Positions 1-14,354 of a DNA stretch of 64,000 bases are shown piece after piece (the first letter of the stretch is position 1; each line of letters begins with the position of its first letter). A program made the position numbers and the translations under genes. The stretch comes from Pyrenophora tritici-repentis. Lineage: Eukaryota; Ascomycota; Dothideomycetes; Pleosporales; Pleosporaceae. The stretch spans positions 8,312,274-8,376,273 of the forward strand of contig NC_089390.1 in assembly GCF_003171515.1 (NCBI RefSeq), written 5' to 3'. Under the pieces are notes generated by a model, which saw only the letters and a list, made by a program, of their open reading frames with translations, made no database searches and had not been told where the DNA came from.

Positions 1-931
1 AGGCACGCAATTGCACATCGGGGGTCAAGGGATCAAATCCCGTGACAACGACTTGGGTGGCTGGACCCGGGCCGCAGGATATGCGGTGGTCGAACGAGTA
101 GGGCTTTGCGACATAAGGGGCTAGGCGGAGCTTCGACTTGGGGGCACCTGTGAAGGATGTCTTAATGACATAGTTCCCCGTCGTGTAGCCGGCAATGGCC
201 AGGCGCGGATCTGGAGGGGGGGACGGGTCGCCCTGTAACACAAGTCAAGTTAGCCTTAGCGTCACAGGGCGACCACATGGATGCATGTATCTATAGCCTT
301 CACGTACCTTGTCCAGTATTGTAGTATATTTGGCCGTCCCTTTCGCTCTCGCCCGCCTGTCGAGTTTGGGGTCAAGTTGGGCGTCGTAGGTGGCGCGCTG
401 GCCCAGGACACCGTCGGGTGGGAAGACGGAGCGCCGCGTCTCGGGCGGCGTATTTATGGGGGTGATGGTGTCGGCCATGGTGACGGCGACGGCGACAGCG
501 ACATTGTTGGGCGCGCTCGCTGGCGCCGCGTGTGCAGCGGGGGCGGTTGCGTGCATGGTCGTCTCGTACGAGAGCTTGGAAGCGCGTGGACTGGGCAGCT
601 TGCCTGGTGGAGACGAGTCTGAGCTGGTCAAGGGCGTGAGGGCGTGGAGGGAATGCTTGTGGCCAGAGCGCGACATGGTGGAAGGCGCGGACAAGATGGA
701 GGAAGCGGGCGGCGTAGGGGCAGACGAGTCCGAGTCGACTTCGTCTAGCAGCTCGCCAGGACGCCGTGCATGGTTGGGGGGTGAGAGTGGCTTCTTCCTG
801 TGTCTGAGCGTGCGCGTTGTGCCCGTTGCAGCCAAGGACGAGAAGGAGGAAATGGCAGACGAGTCGGGGCGATGCGAAGCTGCCCGCCGCAGTGACCTCT
901 CTTCTCTGTCGCCGCGTCGTCGGCCGGACAT
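1..931 (-). CDS. set1: Histone H3-K4 methyltransferase SET1, N-terminal part (cut by window edge)
   Basis: Catalytic subunit of COMPASS, which methylates histone H3 lysine 4 in the nucleus; only about the first 285 residues are here. Exon 1 is 931-308 and exon 2 runs from 232 off the left edge; the intron 307-233 has a GTACGT donor and CAG acceptor and keeps phase 0. The first in-frame ATG is at 931 (MSGRRRGDREERS). Residues 1-170 are Ser/Pro/Ala-rich and low complexity. The recognisable part follows: YDAQLDPKLD, then DPRLAIAGYT, LAPYVAKPYSFD and GPGPATQVVVTGFDPLTP, the last being the lead-in to the SET1 RRM. The catalytic SET domain is outside the window. The identification rests on that conserved block, read by eye; a further upstream exon is not excluded. 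Confidence 0.83.
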
Positions 932-1828
932 GGACTTGATATCACACCGTCGCCCGTCTGTAGTCGGCCGTCGCTGATGGCTCGTCGCTAGTTTTCTCGT
1001 TTTTGGCGTCAATACGAGTTCGCCCTCTCCATTGCTTGCTGTGGAGAAGGAGTAGTAGTAGTATCAGCAGTAGTAGTCTAGTATAATATAGCTGTGCAGT
1101 CGTGTATGTATAGGCGCGTTGCTGTTCAGACCCAGAATCGGGTATATAGACAACGCGCAGCCAACGCGGTGGGCACGTGTCAGAGGCCGCGGCCGCGGGC
1201 GGGACAGGTGAAACAGGTGTGCACAAGGCAAAATGATGAAATGGGCGAGTGAATCGGTTGCGCGCTGCTCGCTGCTTGCTGCTCGCACAGATTGGGGTTG
1301 GTGTTGAGAGAGGGCCGTCGTTCAGGAATGTTAGGCCCAGGTATCCATGTAGTACCCATGCATCCCAGCCGCCAAGCTAGCGTGTGAGGAAGAAAAAAAA
1401 GGAGAGCTGCACCACCTAACCATCACTCGCCGCCGACCATGTCTCTTCGACCCAACAATCTGACGTCGAGAACATGGTCGCATAAAGCTTGCGCATCACT
1501 GCCTGCATGAAATTGCTGTCCGCCGCCTGTCGCCTACCGGCCTACCGTCCTACCACTGCACATTGCAACGTGCATCTGCAGAGGCATGCACCAACCAGCC
1601 CAGAGCACAGGAATCTCTTCCCTATATGAATACATGTTGGTACATTTAGTCTTGTTTTTTTTTTAATTTTTTTTAAAGAAGGCACTTGTAAGTGAGAGAA
1701 AGTGAGAGAAAGTGAGAAGAGAGAGTGACATGTTGCACGTGAGCAATGTAGCGAGGAGCTACATTTGATGTACCATGTTGAATCCTGAATTCTGAATCTC
1801 GAGCAGCAGACAAATGCCTACATACCGC
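932..1828. other. Intergenic: SET1 upstream region and RIB4 3' flank
   Basis: No supported gene. It contains a T-rich tract around 1650-1675 and a 10-bp tandem repeat (AGTGAGAGAA, two full copies plus a partial one) at 1691-1717. The short open frames here have no recognisable product. Confidence 0.6.
1691..1717. repeat. Short tandem repeat (AGTGAGAGAA)n
   Basis: Two perfect 10-bp units at 1691-1700 and 1701-1710 followed by a 7-bp partial unit, in the spacer between RIB4 and SET1. Confidence 0.85.
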
Positions 1829-2604
<776 letters not shown>

Positions 2605-3046
2605 ACCAACCGTCTAGATTAATCTACCTCTTCAAGAGCTGAGAGCTATATGTGTAGCCTGGAATCTTCTTGGCTATCTGTCAATGTGGTTACCGAGTCG
2701 GCTGAAGAATGCAGGAACACTCTCCTCCTCTCGAGCTACCCCGCAAGCGAGAGGCAGGGATCCCGCGCCTTGCAATGGTGTCATCGGGACAGGGGTACCA
2801 AAAGCCGCGTGTCAGTCCTGCACAGTCCGTCAAAATAAAGGGCCGTCACTGAATACCAACACAAAATGAAGAGAAGATTTTGTTCATTCCAAAAAGGCCA
2901 GTAGCTATGTCGCTCTAGTCTTAAATATCGTAAAGTGCCATACATAAAGCCACATCCAAGAGTTCAATCATAAATCTCAAATGGGGTCAAGGCCAAATCA
3001 TATCCAGCGTCTCTATCCCAGAGAGGACCTTGGTTAAAAACATGGC
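2605..3046. other. Intergenic: RIB4 promoter side and GFA1 3' end
   Basis: Spacer of about 440 bp between two genes on the same strand. I see no coding sequence or repeat in it. Confidence 0.6.
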
Positions 3047-5367
<2,321 letters not shown>

Positions 5368-6803
5368 GGCGAGCAAACGAAAGTAGGGGGTTAAATAGAA
5401 ATGCAAGCGGAAGCGATCGTAGGGCAGTCGGGGTCAATTGGCTGGAATGAGAAGAGTATGGGCTGGGTGGGTACAAGTAGAAGACAGATGAGCGAGAAGA
5501 GAAAGAGCGGTGGTGTGTTTGACTTATATCTTCCAGGCCAAGCTACTGAGCAATGCCCCAGCGACGCCCTTCCCCACTCCACCTAGCCTAGCCTCGCCAA
5601 TGCAGCGTATCGCAGACGCGGTGACGCCGCTCTACCACACTTGAAATCTTAGCTGTTGCTGTCGATAACTCTGTCGTATCCTCCCCTATTTCGTCATGCT
5701 GGAGCAGCCAATGATGCCCTGTAAGTCCATCGTAGTCTGTTACCGTTCCTGACCAGATCGCCCGCTATTCCCATCGTTTCTCAGGGACCACGAGGCGCAG
5801 CACCTCCAAAATAGCAACGCTAGCCACTTTTCCCTGTCAACCGACCATGTCCATGTCTACATGTGGTGAATTTGCCATGTCGCCGCAAACACTACTGCTA
5901 TGTACCTCTCGCTCTCTCAACGGGCCGTCCGAGTAGCTCAGCGCCAGCCGCCTTTTCGCCTGACTGACTGACACACGGGACCCACGTGCTTACGGGAAGC
6001 ATTTCTAAATATGTACCGTACTCATACTCGCCCACCACACCCGTAGTACGACGTCTGCGGTTGACCATGTCTTGATTTGACTTTGACATGCACCGTACAG
6101 TACATAGACATGGCAAAACAAATTCTGTTATCAGTGTAGCTGTCGCTGTAGCTGCAGCTTCCACCAGCCCACAGCCAAGGTTTCGCCGCATATACCTCGC
6201 CACCATGCAGAAAAGTCAATCAGACGGTGAGGCCCCAGCCATGCAACAACTGACATGACTGCAACAAACTCGACCACGAGAGTCGTGGCTTGCCCGTCCT
6301 AGTAATGCATACGAACCATGCTTTCCAGTAGCACTGAACATATGGAATTACGCGGGCCAAGGGCTGCCTCTTCGCTGAGAGGCGACGGTGAGCCTCCGTC
6401 AGCTGCGGCTAACATGCGCACAAGGTTCCAAGTCCTTCCCGCTCTGCACAAGAAAGCTTAGCTTGCTGACCTGCTACGGCTAGCGTCAGCCGCACCTAGC
6501 CTCAGCCCAGCCTCACAATGACCAGCTCACGGCAACCTTTCCTTACTTAAACGAGACACGAGATGCTCTATTGGACTTCGTCTTTATATACCATCTAGCG
6601 TACAATATCACTGCCAGGCAGCATAGCCGCTTCAATCTATACCTTGCACACGTGCCAAATTCTGTTACAACAACCCCAGGACCAAAACCTTCTTCTATGC
6701 GTACATGTTTGGAGAGAATATCAATGCTGATGTACATCGCTAAAATGCTGCATGTAATACAAGACGATGCATAAACGACGCGATACAAACAATGTCACAC
6801 CGA
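5368..6803. other. Intergenic: GFA1 promoter and 3' flank of the AVT3-like gene
   Basis: About 1.4 kb with no supported gene. Small open frames on both strands here lack homology cues and consistent codon use. The part next to GFA1 presumably holds its leader and promoter; I cannot point to a specific regulatory site. Confidence 0.55.
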
Positions 6804-9091
6804 CTATTTGCTGTCGCAGTAACCAGGCGCCTTGGGGGCACCACCGTAGATCCAGCTCTGGACTGTGAGCGTTGTGGTATATACCATACCGACCGCACCA
6901 AGAATGCACAACAAGACATCAAGTACTCGTGCAGTACTCGTTCGCGCGACAGCACGGTAATGAAGCATGGGCTATATAAAGTCAGTAGAGGCTTTGGTTC
7001 GGAGCGAAAGCAAACACTTACAGGGTAGATGAAGACCAGCGGAATACAGGCAAAGCTTCCCACAAGACTGACGAACTTGTCAAGGTCACCTGCACCAGCC
7101 CAGGCAAGGCAAGCACATACCAAGACAATGAAGAAGCGGAAAAAGTTCTTCTTCCATTTGACATACGGGTTGTACTTGCCCGTCCTGCTGAACAGCTGCT
7201 GGCTGGTAATCTCAATGGCAGGGTAGATCTGCAGGGGCGTCGAGAGCAATATGGCGAGCGAATAGATGAACTGAACGCCATTGACAAACTTGTTGTCTTG
7301 GGGCATGTTGAGAAGCACCACCGTCTTTGTCTTGGATCCAAAAGCCGCGTACGACAGGGCGCCGGCGCTGAGGAAGATGACGGTGATAATGATCATGACG
7401 CCCCCGAGGACCTTGGGGAACTTCTTGGGGTCTTTCATGCCCGTCTGGATGGGAATGATGAGGCCAATACCTTCAAAAGTGAAGATGGCAGTGCCAATAA
7501 ACAAGGTCCAGTCCTTTGCGTTGAAGTTGACAATATCAGAGATGCCGCCCTGATCTACGATGGTGAAGAGATCAAAGTAATACAGGTAAACAAGGCCCAT
7601 GAGGATGAAGAGATCTGCTACCAATGCGAGCTTCTGGATGTTGTTGATGTTGCGGTAGAGCGACAGGGGCAGGAAGATGACCATCTGCATCATGATCATG
7701 TACTTGATATCAATAAAGGTTTTGCAGTTGGATACGGCGAGGACGAATGCTTGCAGGTTCTCAGAAACGAAGACGATGTAGGCCGAGGAGAAGCCTATCT
7801 GGGAGATGACGAGCGAAGTATTGATCAGGTTGCGCATCCAGTCGCCGTAAAGATGAAAGCCCATGTCACCAAACGAGTGTTCGACCACGAGGCGAGTGGA
7901 GACGAGCAGGACAAAGCAAGCATAGGAAAGGCCAGCTACTGCGAGAAGCACAAAGTTTGAAAAAAGCATACCACCATTGAGGAATGCTCGCGGCAAGAAT
8001 AGCACACCAGTTCCTACAAAGGATTTGAGCAGGAGTAAGGCTGCTCCTGTAGGCGTACCTGTGCCCGTCTTCTTTGGCTTGCGTCTCCTCCGCTTTCCCG
8101 GCGTGAGCAGTGCACTCGACTCGCCGTACTCGCGGTCTTCGTCTTCGGTTTGGGCACCAGAGTCTAGTGCGTCCGAGGAGAAGTATTCGTCTGGCCCCAG
8201 CACCTCGTCGTCTTCCTCGAGCGATTCACCGGCAAAGTGACCATATAGGGTTAAGAACTCGAGGAAGTTGTTGGTGAAGACATGGGGTGGCGGACGGGCT
8301 TGACGGACGGTGCCGTAGCCGGACGGGCCTGGTGCGGGTGAGGGACTGCCTGCAGCTCTGCGCAGATAGTTTCGTCTGAAGCCGCCCGGTTGCCGGATCG
8401 AGTCGATATCTAGCGTCTCCTCCTCAGGCCTGCGGCGAGGCCCGTGGGAGCTTTTGCTGCGTTGCAAGCCTTGCTCCTCCTGTTGCTGCTGCTCGCTCCA
8501 CCTGTAGATCTGGCGGGTAATGTCGCCGCCTTGGAGCTGCAGGCTCGAAAAGTGCTCTTCGTCTTCCTCGGGCTTCCTGCCTGCCGTCGACTGGGCATCA
8601 TCATCACCTATGGCTCCGCGGTTCGACCTGCTGGGGGAGGCGTAGTGCCCGACCAAATGCCGGCGCACAATCTCGGGGTCTTGGTAAGGGACGGGGGAGC
8701 GACCGCGGCCGTCGAAGGAGCCGTAGATGCTCGGTGGTCCCCGCGGAACAGCATCCTCGTTAGGCGAGAGTGGCTGCAATGGGGGCGTGCCGAATCGTGG
8801 AGGGCTCTTGCCGAGAGACTCCTTCAGTGCAGAGGACAGCGTTGACTCGGACGGGCCGGGCAGCGACGACTGCGGGTCTGCGCGTCCAGGAAGGGGCGTT
8901 TGCTGCGATGACGAGTGGACCGTCTGGGAAGGGGTTGGGATCTGGCGCACGACAGGCGTGCCGTTGGGGAGGGAAGGCGCAGGAGAGCCTCGTCTGGCAT
9001 GTGAGTCCCGTCGGGCAGTAGAGCCTGCGCGTACAGACTGCGAGTCTGCCGGGGAGCTGCGCCGGGAATCTCGTGATGACGAGGACGGCAT
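6804..9091 (-). CDS. avt3: Vacuolar amino acid transporter, AVT3/AVT4 type
   Basis: Aa_trans (SLC32/36-like) permease; yeast AVT3/AVT4 export neutral and basic amino acids from the vacuole. Two exons, 9091-7022 and 6971-6804, around a 50-nt intron (GTAAGT...TATATAG), giving 745 aa. The first in-frame ATG is at 9091 (MPSSSSRDSRRSS). Residues 1 to about 340 are hydrophilic and Ser/Pro-rich, as in fungal AVT3 proteins. The permease core starts at GAALLLLKSFVGTGVLFLPR, has about ten hydrophobic segments and includes FEGIGLIIPIQTGMK. The second exon encodes PMLHYRAVAR and the last membrane segment, ending IYGGAPKAPGYCDSK; without the intron the frame runs on into unrelated sequence. Divergent from the next gene, also a probable vacuolar transporter. 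Confidence 0.9.
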
Positions 9092-9824
9092 GATGATGGC
9101 GCTGCTGTGCTGGACTCGCTTGGCCGGTACTCTGATGCTGATGTTTGGTGTTGACACTGATATCCAAAGGAGCTTCGGCTATCTGCGCCTAATGCCGCGA
9201 TATGCGATATGCGATACGCGATACGCGATACGACACGGATACGATGCGTAGTTGTAGTACAGTGCAGCCAACGCTGCAGGCTTGAAGAATAGCGCAAACA
9301 ACCGATGCGCTGGACGACACGCGAAGAGTGCAAGTGCAAAGTTCAGAGTCTAGCAAACGACGCGAAGAGGAAACAAAAGCTGAGACGGACTGGCCTAGGA
9401 ACGACCATGCGCCAACTGCGCCGACTGCGCCGAGAGCTTGAGGTCATTCGCTCGACACAGCGACACGTCTGGCGTGGGGCGCGGGATGACCATGTCACGC
9501 CGTTGGTGGAAACCCTGCATTTTCTCTTCACACTGCACATAGCGATACGTATGTACGGTACAGTATATGCTGCATTCCTTGGAATTGACGGCTAAGCCGC
9601 CAAGGTAAGTCAGATATAACACCCGACTGACAGCCCTGTCCGACATGTACATACAGTAGCTCCGTCATCATCGCTTTCTGGTCCCGTTTCATTGCTGCTG
9701 CATCCAGCGCATCTGTCCATGTCTTGCGTCCCAGAAACCTTTCCTGCAGCCACCCAAGATTTGCCGGCGCATCCCGCGCTTACTGGTACTACGCCCTGAC
9801 CGGAACCACTCCTCGTGCCAGACC
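9092..9824. other. Intergenic: divergent promoter region AVT3-like / VHC1-like
   Basis: Spacer of 733 bp between two divergent transporter genes. It contains a five-unit 7-bp tandem repeat at 9197-9231; otherwise I see no gene. Confidence 0.6.
9197..9231. repeat. Tandem 7-bp repeat GCGATAY x5
   Basis: Five head-to-tail units (two GCGATAT, then three GCGATAC), about 105 bp upstream of the AVT3-like ATG and therefore probably in its leader or core promoter. Confidence 0.9.
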
Positions 9825-12800
9825 ATGACCCATGTCGAAACTATAAGGCGCCCGCTGCCTAGGACGAGATCCAACTTTGCCGCCCGCACACCTCAAGACG
9901 AGAGTGAGCGTCTGCATCGACGCTCCTTTGTTCAGCAGTCGCCTCCGCCCGTTGAAGATGAGGAGACGCCACTGCTCCCAGATGGTCAACTTCGCCAGCC
10001 GCACGACGGCAATGTCTGCCATGGCACCCAAGAGATGCAGGCCAAGCGGGGACTCGTGACCCGTTTCTTCTCTGCCATGCTCCCCTCGTCGCACCTAGCA
10101 TCCAGCAACAGTCATAAACGACACCCATCAACCGCCGCCTCCAAACCAAGGCCTGGAGCCTTCCCTAGGCCAGTCGGTGGTACAGACAAGCTAGGCACTT
10201 TTGCAGGCGTCTTCGTACCCGTGACCCTCAATGTCTTGTCTATTTTGATGTTCTTGAGATTTGGCTTCCTTCTCGGCCAAGCAGGTCTAGTGGGCATGAT
10301 GGGCATGCTGATTGCCGCCTACGCCATAAACCTCTTGACTACTCTGAGCATCTCTGCCGTCGCCACAAACGGCACGGTAAGGGGAGGGGGCGCCTACTAC
10401 CTCATCTCGAGGTCACTGGGACCAGAGTTTGGCGGTAGCATTGGCATTGTCTATTATCTTGGCTCTGTTTTCAATACCTCGTTGAATGCTGTTGGCCTCA
10501 TCGACTGCCTGATTGAGAACTTTGGTAGCAATGGAGGTAACATGGGCGAATGGCTGCCCCAAAGCTACTGGTGGCAGTTCCTGTGGGCGACTGTAATCTT
10601 GGTAGTGTGCACGCTCATCTGTCTAGCTGGCAGCGGACTCTTTGCTCGCTGCAGTAACGGGCTGCTGCTTGTTCTGCTTGTTGCTACCATCAGCATTCCT
10701 TTGTCAGCCGCCTTCAAAACCCCATTTTCTGACCCCGAGGAAAACATCATCTTCACAGGCCTCAGCATGCACACCTTTACCCAAAACTTACTTCCTCATT
10801 TTACCAGAGGCGCTGCAGGAAGTGTGGGTCATCACCGCGAGAGCTTCCAAGATCTCTTCGGCATCCTATTCCCAGCCACAGGGGGCATTCTTGCCGGCGC
10901 TAGTATGAGCGGCGACTTGAAGCACCCAAGCAAAGCCATCCCAAAGGGGACATTGTACGGCTTAGGCTTAACCTTCATCCTGTACACCCTCGTTGTATTC
11001 GCCATGGCAGCGTCCATAGCCCGCGAAACATTCTACAGCAACACTAACGTTATACAACTAACCAACATCTCTGGTGTCGTTGTACTAGCAGGTGAGATGG
11101 CGACATCGTTGTTTTCAGTGCTCATGGGTGTTATTGGCTCTGCCAAACTTCTCCAGGCCCTCTCTCGCGATCATCTGATTCCCGGACTCTCTGCCTTTGG
11201 TCAAGGCACCAAAAAGTCAGACGAGGTAGGCTTCCTCCATCATGCATGAGTCGAACGCACGCTGATTGTGTACAATTATGCAGCCTATTTATGCTATCGT
11301 CATTACATTCATCATTGCCCAGGTCACCATGTTTGCCGACATCAACCAAATTGCCTCCTTTATAACAATGACGGTACGTCATTAAATGTCCTTGACTTAC
11401 CCCCTGGCCTGAAAGATCCTCTACAAAGCTCACTGTTGAGAGTATGCGACAAGAGCATTTCTACGAAATAACTTTATATGATCAGACATCTAACATGACC
11501 TAGTATCTTATGACATTTCTGGTTACCAACTTGGCTTGCTTCTTGCTCAAGATAGGATCCGCCCCGAACTTCCGGCCATCGTTCCATTACTTCAACTGGC
11601 CCACCGCAGCGATAGGAACGCTCGCCTGCGGTGTCACCATGTTCTTTGTCGATGGCTTCTATGCATCTGGTTGTGTAGCCTTGCTCATGATCATCTTTCT
11701 GTTGATCCACTACACCACTCCCCCAAAGCCATGGGGTGATGTCAGTCAAGGCCTCATCTACCACCAGGTTCGGAAGTATTTGCTACGCTTGAAACAAGAG
11801 CACGTTAAATTTTGGAGACCCCAGATCTTACTTCTTGTGAACGATCCACGGAGGCAGTACAAACTAATACAGTTTTGCAATTCTTTGAAAAAAGGCGGAC
11901 TGTTTGTACTTGGACATGTTATCGTTTCGGATGACTTTGGAGCAGCTGTACCTGAAGCCAGGCGGCAGCAACAATCTTGGACAAAGTATATTGACTTCTC
12001 AAGAATCAAAGCTTTCGTCAACATCTCCATCTCTCCAGCAGTGGAATGGGGCGCTCGCAACCTTGTTCTTGGTGCAGGTCTGGGTGGCATGAGGCCGAAC
12101 ATCGTTGTCATGGGATTCTACAATCTACCCGAGCTTAAACAGGCACAGCCTTTGATCGGCATACCATCGCCCCAGCCATCAAGGCCATCTAGTAAAGCTG
12201 TGAATCATTCCATCTCCGGAAAAGCAATACAAACGGCAGCCAGGCGGCGCATGACCGGCAATACACATAGCATGCTTCCTACGGACGCCATGAAGCCTGA
12301 AAATGCAATCACGATACGCAGCTACGTTACTGTGATAGAGGATCTGGTTCTACGCTTGCAAGCAAACGTTGCCATAGCTAAGGGATTCCAAGAGCTTGAG
12401 GTACCGCCCGCAAAGCCCACAGTCAAACAAAAGGCGTTCAACCTGATGGGACTGAGCGACATCGAGATTGATGATCCGTCAAAGAAATATATCGACCTTT
12501 GGCCGATACAGATGTCCGCCGAGATTGCCACTGCCGGAGACGAGCCTGTTCGGAAAAACGTACTGACGACAAATTTCGATACTTACACACTCATTCTCCA
12601 ACTTGGTTGTATCCTGCACACTGTGCCCTCATGGAAGCGCATGTATAAGCTAAGGGTTTGCGTCTTTGTCGAATACGAAACAGATGTTGAGGAAGAGCGT
12701 GGGCGCGTTACCACCTTGCTGCGAAATTTACGCATTGAAGCTGAGGTTCACGTCTTCTGGTTATCATCTGGCGAGCTGAGCATGTACGAAGTCATCATCA

Positions 12801-14053
12801 ATGGACGTGACGACGGACATCTTGATCAAACTGGCCGCGATATTGATTACTCATTGGAAGATGAGCGCTGGTGGCAAGACATCAAACGACTTCGTCAGCC
12901 CGAAAATATCAGTGGCAGCGACGAACTAGCACAGACAGTCGATATTCTCGAAGCAGTAACCAGTTGGCCAATTGCGTCTTTCCAGTATGGTAGGCAAGAC
13001 GCAAATCCAAAACGCTTCTCTGCATTAAGAAGGATGCTACGTAGAGCGAAATCCCGGCCATCAACTAGTAATATGTATGGTGGTCGACTTGAAACGCGAA
13101 GTAAAAGGCTACCTACCGAACTATCTGGAGACGACGACAGTGATACCCAGCCATCTTCCAATGGAGGAAGAGACGATGAGGCTCTGGCTTCGGACAGTGA
13201 AGCCATAATTAGCGGCAGCAACTTCGATGAATACGACCTGGATGCCTCGAGCGACGAAAGTGACGTTGATGCCCCACGACATCCGCCCAGGCGACGAAAA
13301 ACCGCACCCAGTAGCTCCTTCTTCTCCCGTCAACTCGACCTTCGCAAAGCAATCTGGAAGCCCCTTCATAAAGAAAGCACAGAAGATGCTTCAAGTATGC
13401 AATCCGTGACACCCCTCCTTCCGCACTCAAACGCAACAGCATCCGTTACAGCTATCTTGCCTACCAGATCGTCTTCCTCAAAGTCCCACAGCATAGCCAG
13501 CTCTTCTCCACAGCGCTCTGCGACATCTCTCGTCCCGCCACCCGCAGTGCGTCCTTCGTCACTCCCGAAGTTCACCTCCAATCCAACGCCGCGCACAGCA
13601 ATATCTGCGGAAGAAGCAGCAGGCCCGTCGATAATGTTTGTTGATACACCGCACCCGTCGACCACGAAGAGCAATCCCATCGAAGAAGAAGTCTCTGGTG
13701 AAGCTTCTGTTGCGGAAACACCTAAATCAAACGCAAACACGCCTGCAGACTACCCCCATAGAGCACCGACATCAACATGCACTGCATCTGGCTTCCCCTC
13801 CCAACAAGCCATCCCCCTCTCCTTCAATGACCTCCCCTGCCGTGCCCAGCATCTCATATTGAATGAACTAGTACGCAAGCATTCAGAGGATACAGCTGTC
13901 GTCTTTACGACGCTGCCTAGTCCCGTCGAGGGTACTTGTGACAGCGAGGCCGAGAGCGTAAAGTATATCAGTGATTTGGAGGTGCTGTGTCAAGGTCTAC
14001 CGCCTGTGTTGTTAGTGCATAGTAACAGTATGACTGTCACGATGAATTTGTAA
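9825..14053 (+). CDS. vhc1: Cation-chloride cotransporter, SLC12 family (vacuolar VHC1 type)
   Basis: Membrane cotransporter of the amino acid permease / SLC12 superfamily; the yeast homologue VHC1 moves K+ and Cl- into the vacuole. Three exons: 9825-11225, 11284-11373 and 11504-14053 (introns GTAGGC...GCAG and GTACGT...CTAG, both phase 0), giving about 1346 aa. The hydrophilic N-terminus spans about 120 residues, then the transporter core begins GTFAGVFVPVTLNVLSILMF, with LISRSLGPEFGGSIGIVYYL and GGILAGASMSGDLKHPSKAI, all characteristic of SLC12. Exon 2 encodes the segment IVITFIIAQVTMFADINQIA. The soluble C-terminal half has WRPQILLLVNDPR and then a long acidic Ser-rich stretch near the end (residues about 1070-1230). 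The start is the first ATG of the open frame (CCATGACC). Confidence 0.92.
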
Positions 14054-14354
14054 AGTACCGGAGAGATGGAAGAAGATTGGCACAGGAATGTAGGTTTTTG
14101 TTTTTAAGGGTATCATCTGGGTGACATAAAATACTGGACAGTGTAGGTCAGCATCCAATAGACGTGTCTGGCGACTAACAATGGATTTTTTACACTAGTA
14201 TGTCTGGTAATTTATGACACCCGGGTGGTATCCTATCTGACACTGCTGATGATGCGAAGACTCGGGAAACAAACGGACCAAAATCGGCTGGTATCTTTCA
14301 TATATACGCTAAATTAACTTGCTTGCACACCATCACATCTCGATTTCGTTTCAT
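14054..14354. other. Convergent 3' spacer of VHC1-like and MAK11 genes
   Basis: Holds both 3' ends and inverted-repeat element copy A (14114-14227). Confidence 0.7.
14114..14227. mobile_element. MITE-like inverted-repeat element, copy A
   Basis: A 114-bp non-coding element. The left end, CATCTGGGTGACATAAAATA at 14114 onward, is the imperfect inverse of the right end 14201-14227 over about 27 bp. The interior carries TGGCGACTA and TTTTTACACTAGTA, shared with the other copies. GTAT directly flanks both ends and may be a 4-bp target duplication. Confidence 0.8.

Noticed and set aside
1..60. tRNA-like B-box resemblance (GGGATCAAATCCC)
   Set aside because: It lies inside the SET1 coding frame (TGFDPLTP) and has no A box or cloverleaf.
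390..977. Long plus-strand open frame opposite the SET1 first exon
   Set aside because: It is a mirror of the low-complexity SET1 N-terminus; the minus strand encodes the conserved SET1 block and its intron.
5898..6219. Small frames in the GFA1 upstream region
   Set aside because: Overlapping frames of mixed composition; none has an intron model or motif that supports a gene.
9089..9157. Extending the AVT3-like protein upstream of 9091
   Set aside because: The added frame opens with GTG, not ATG; the first ATG is at 9091.
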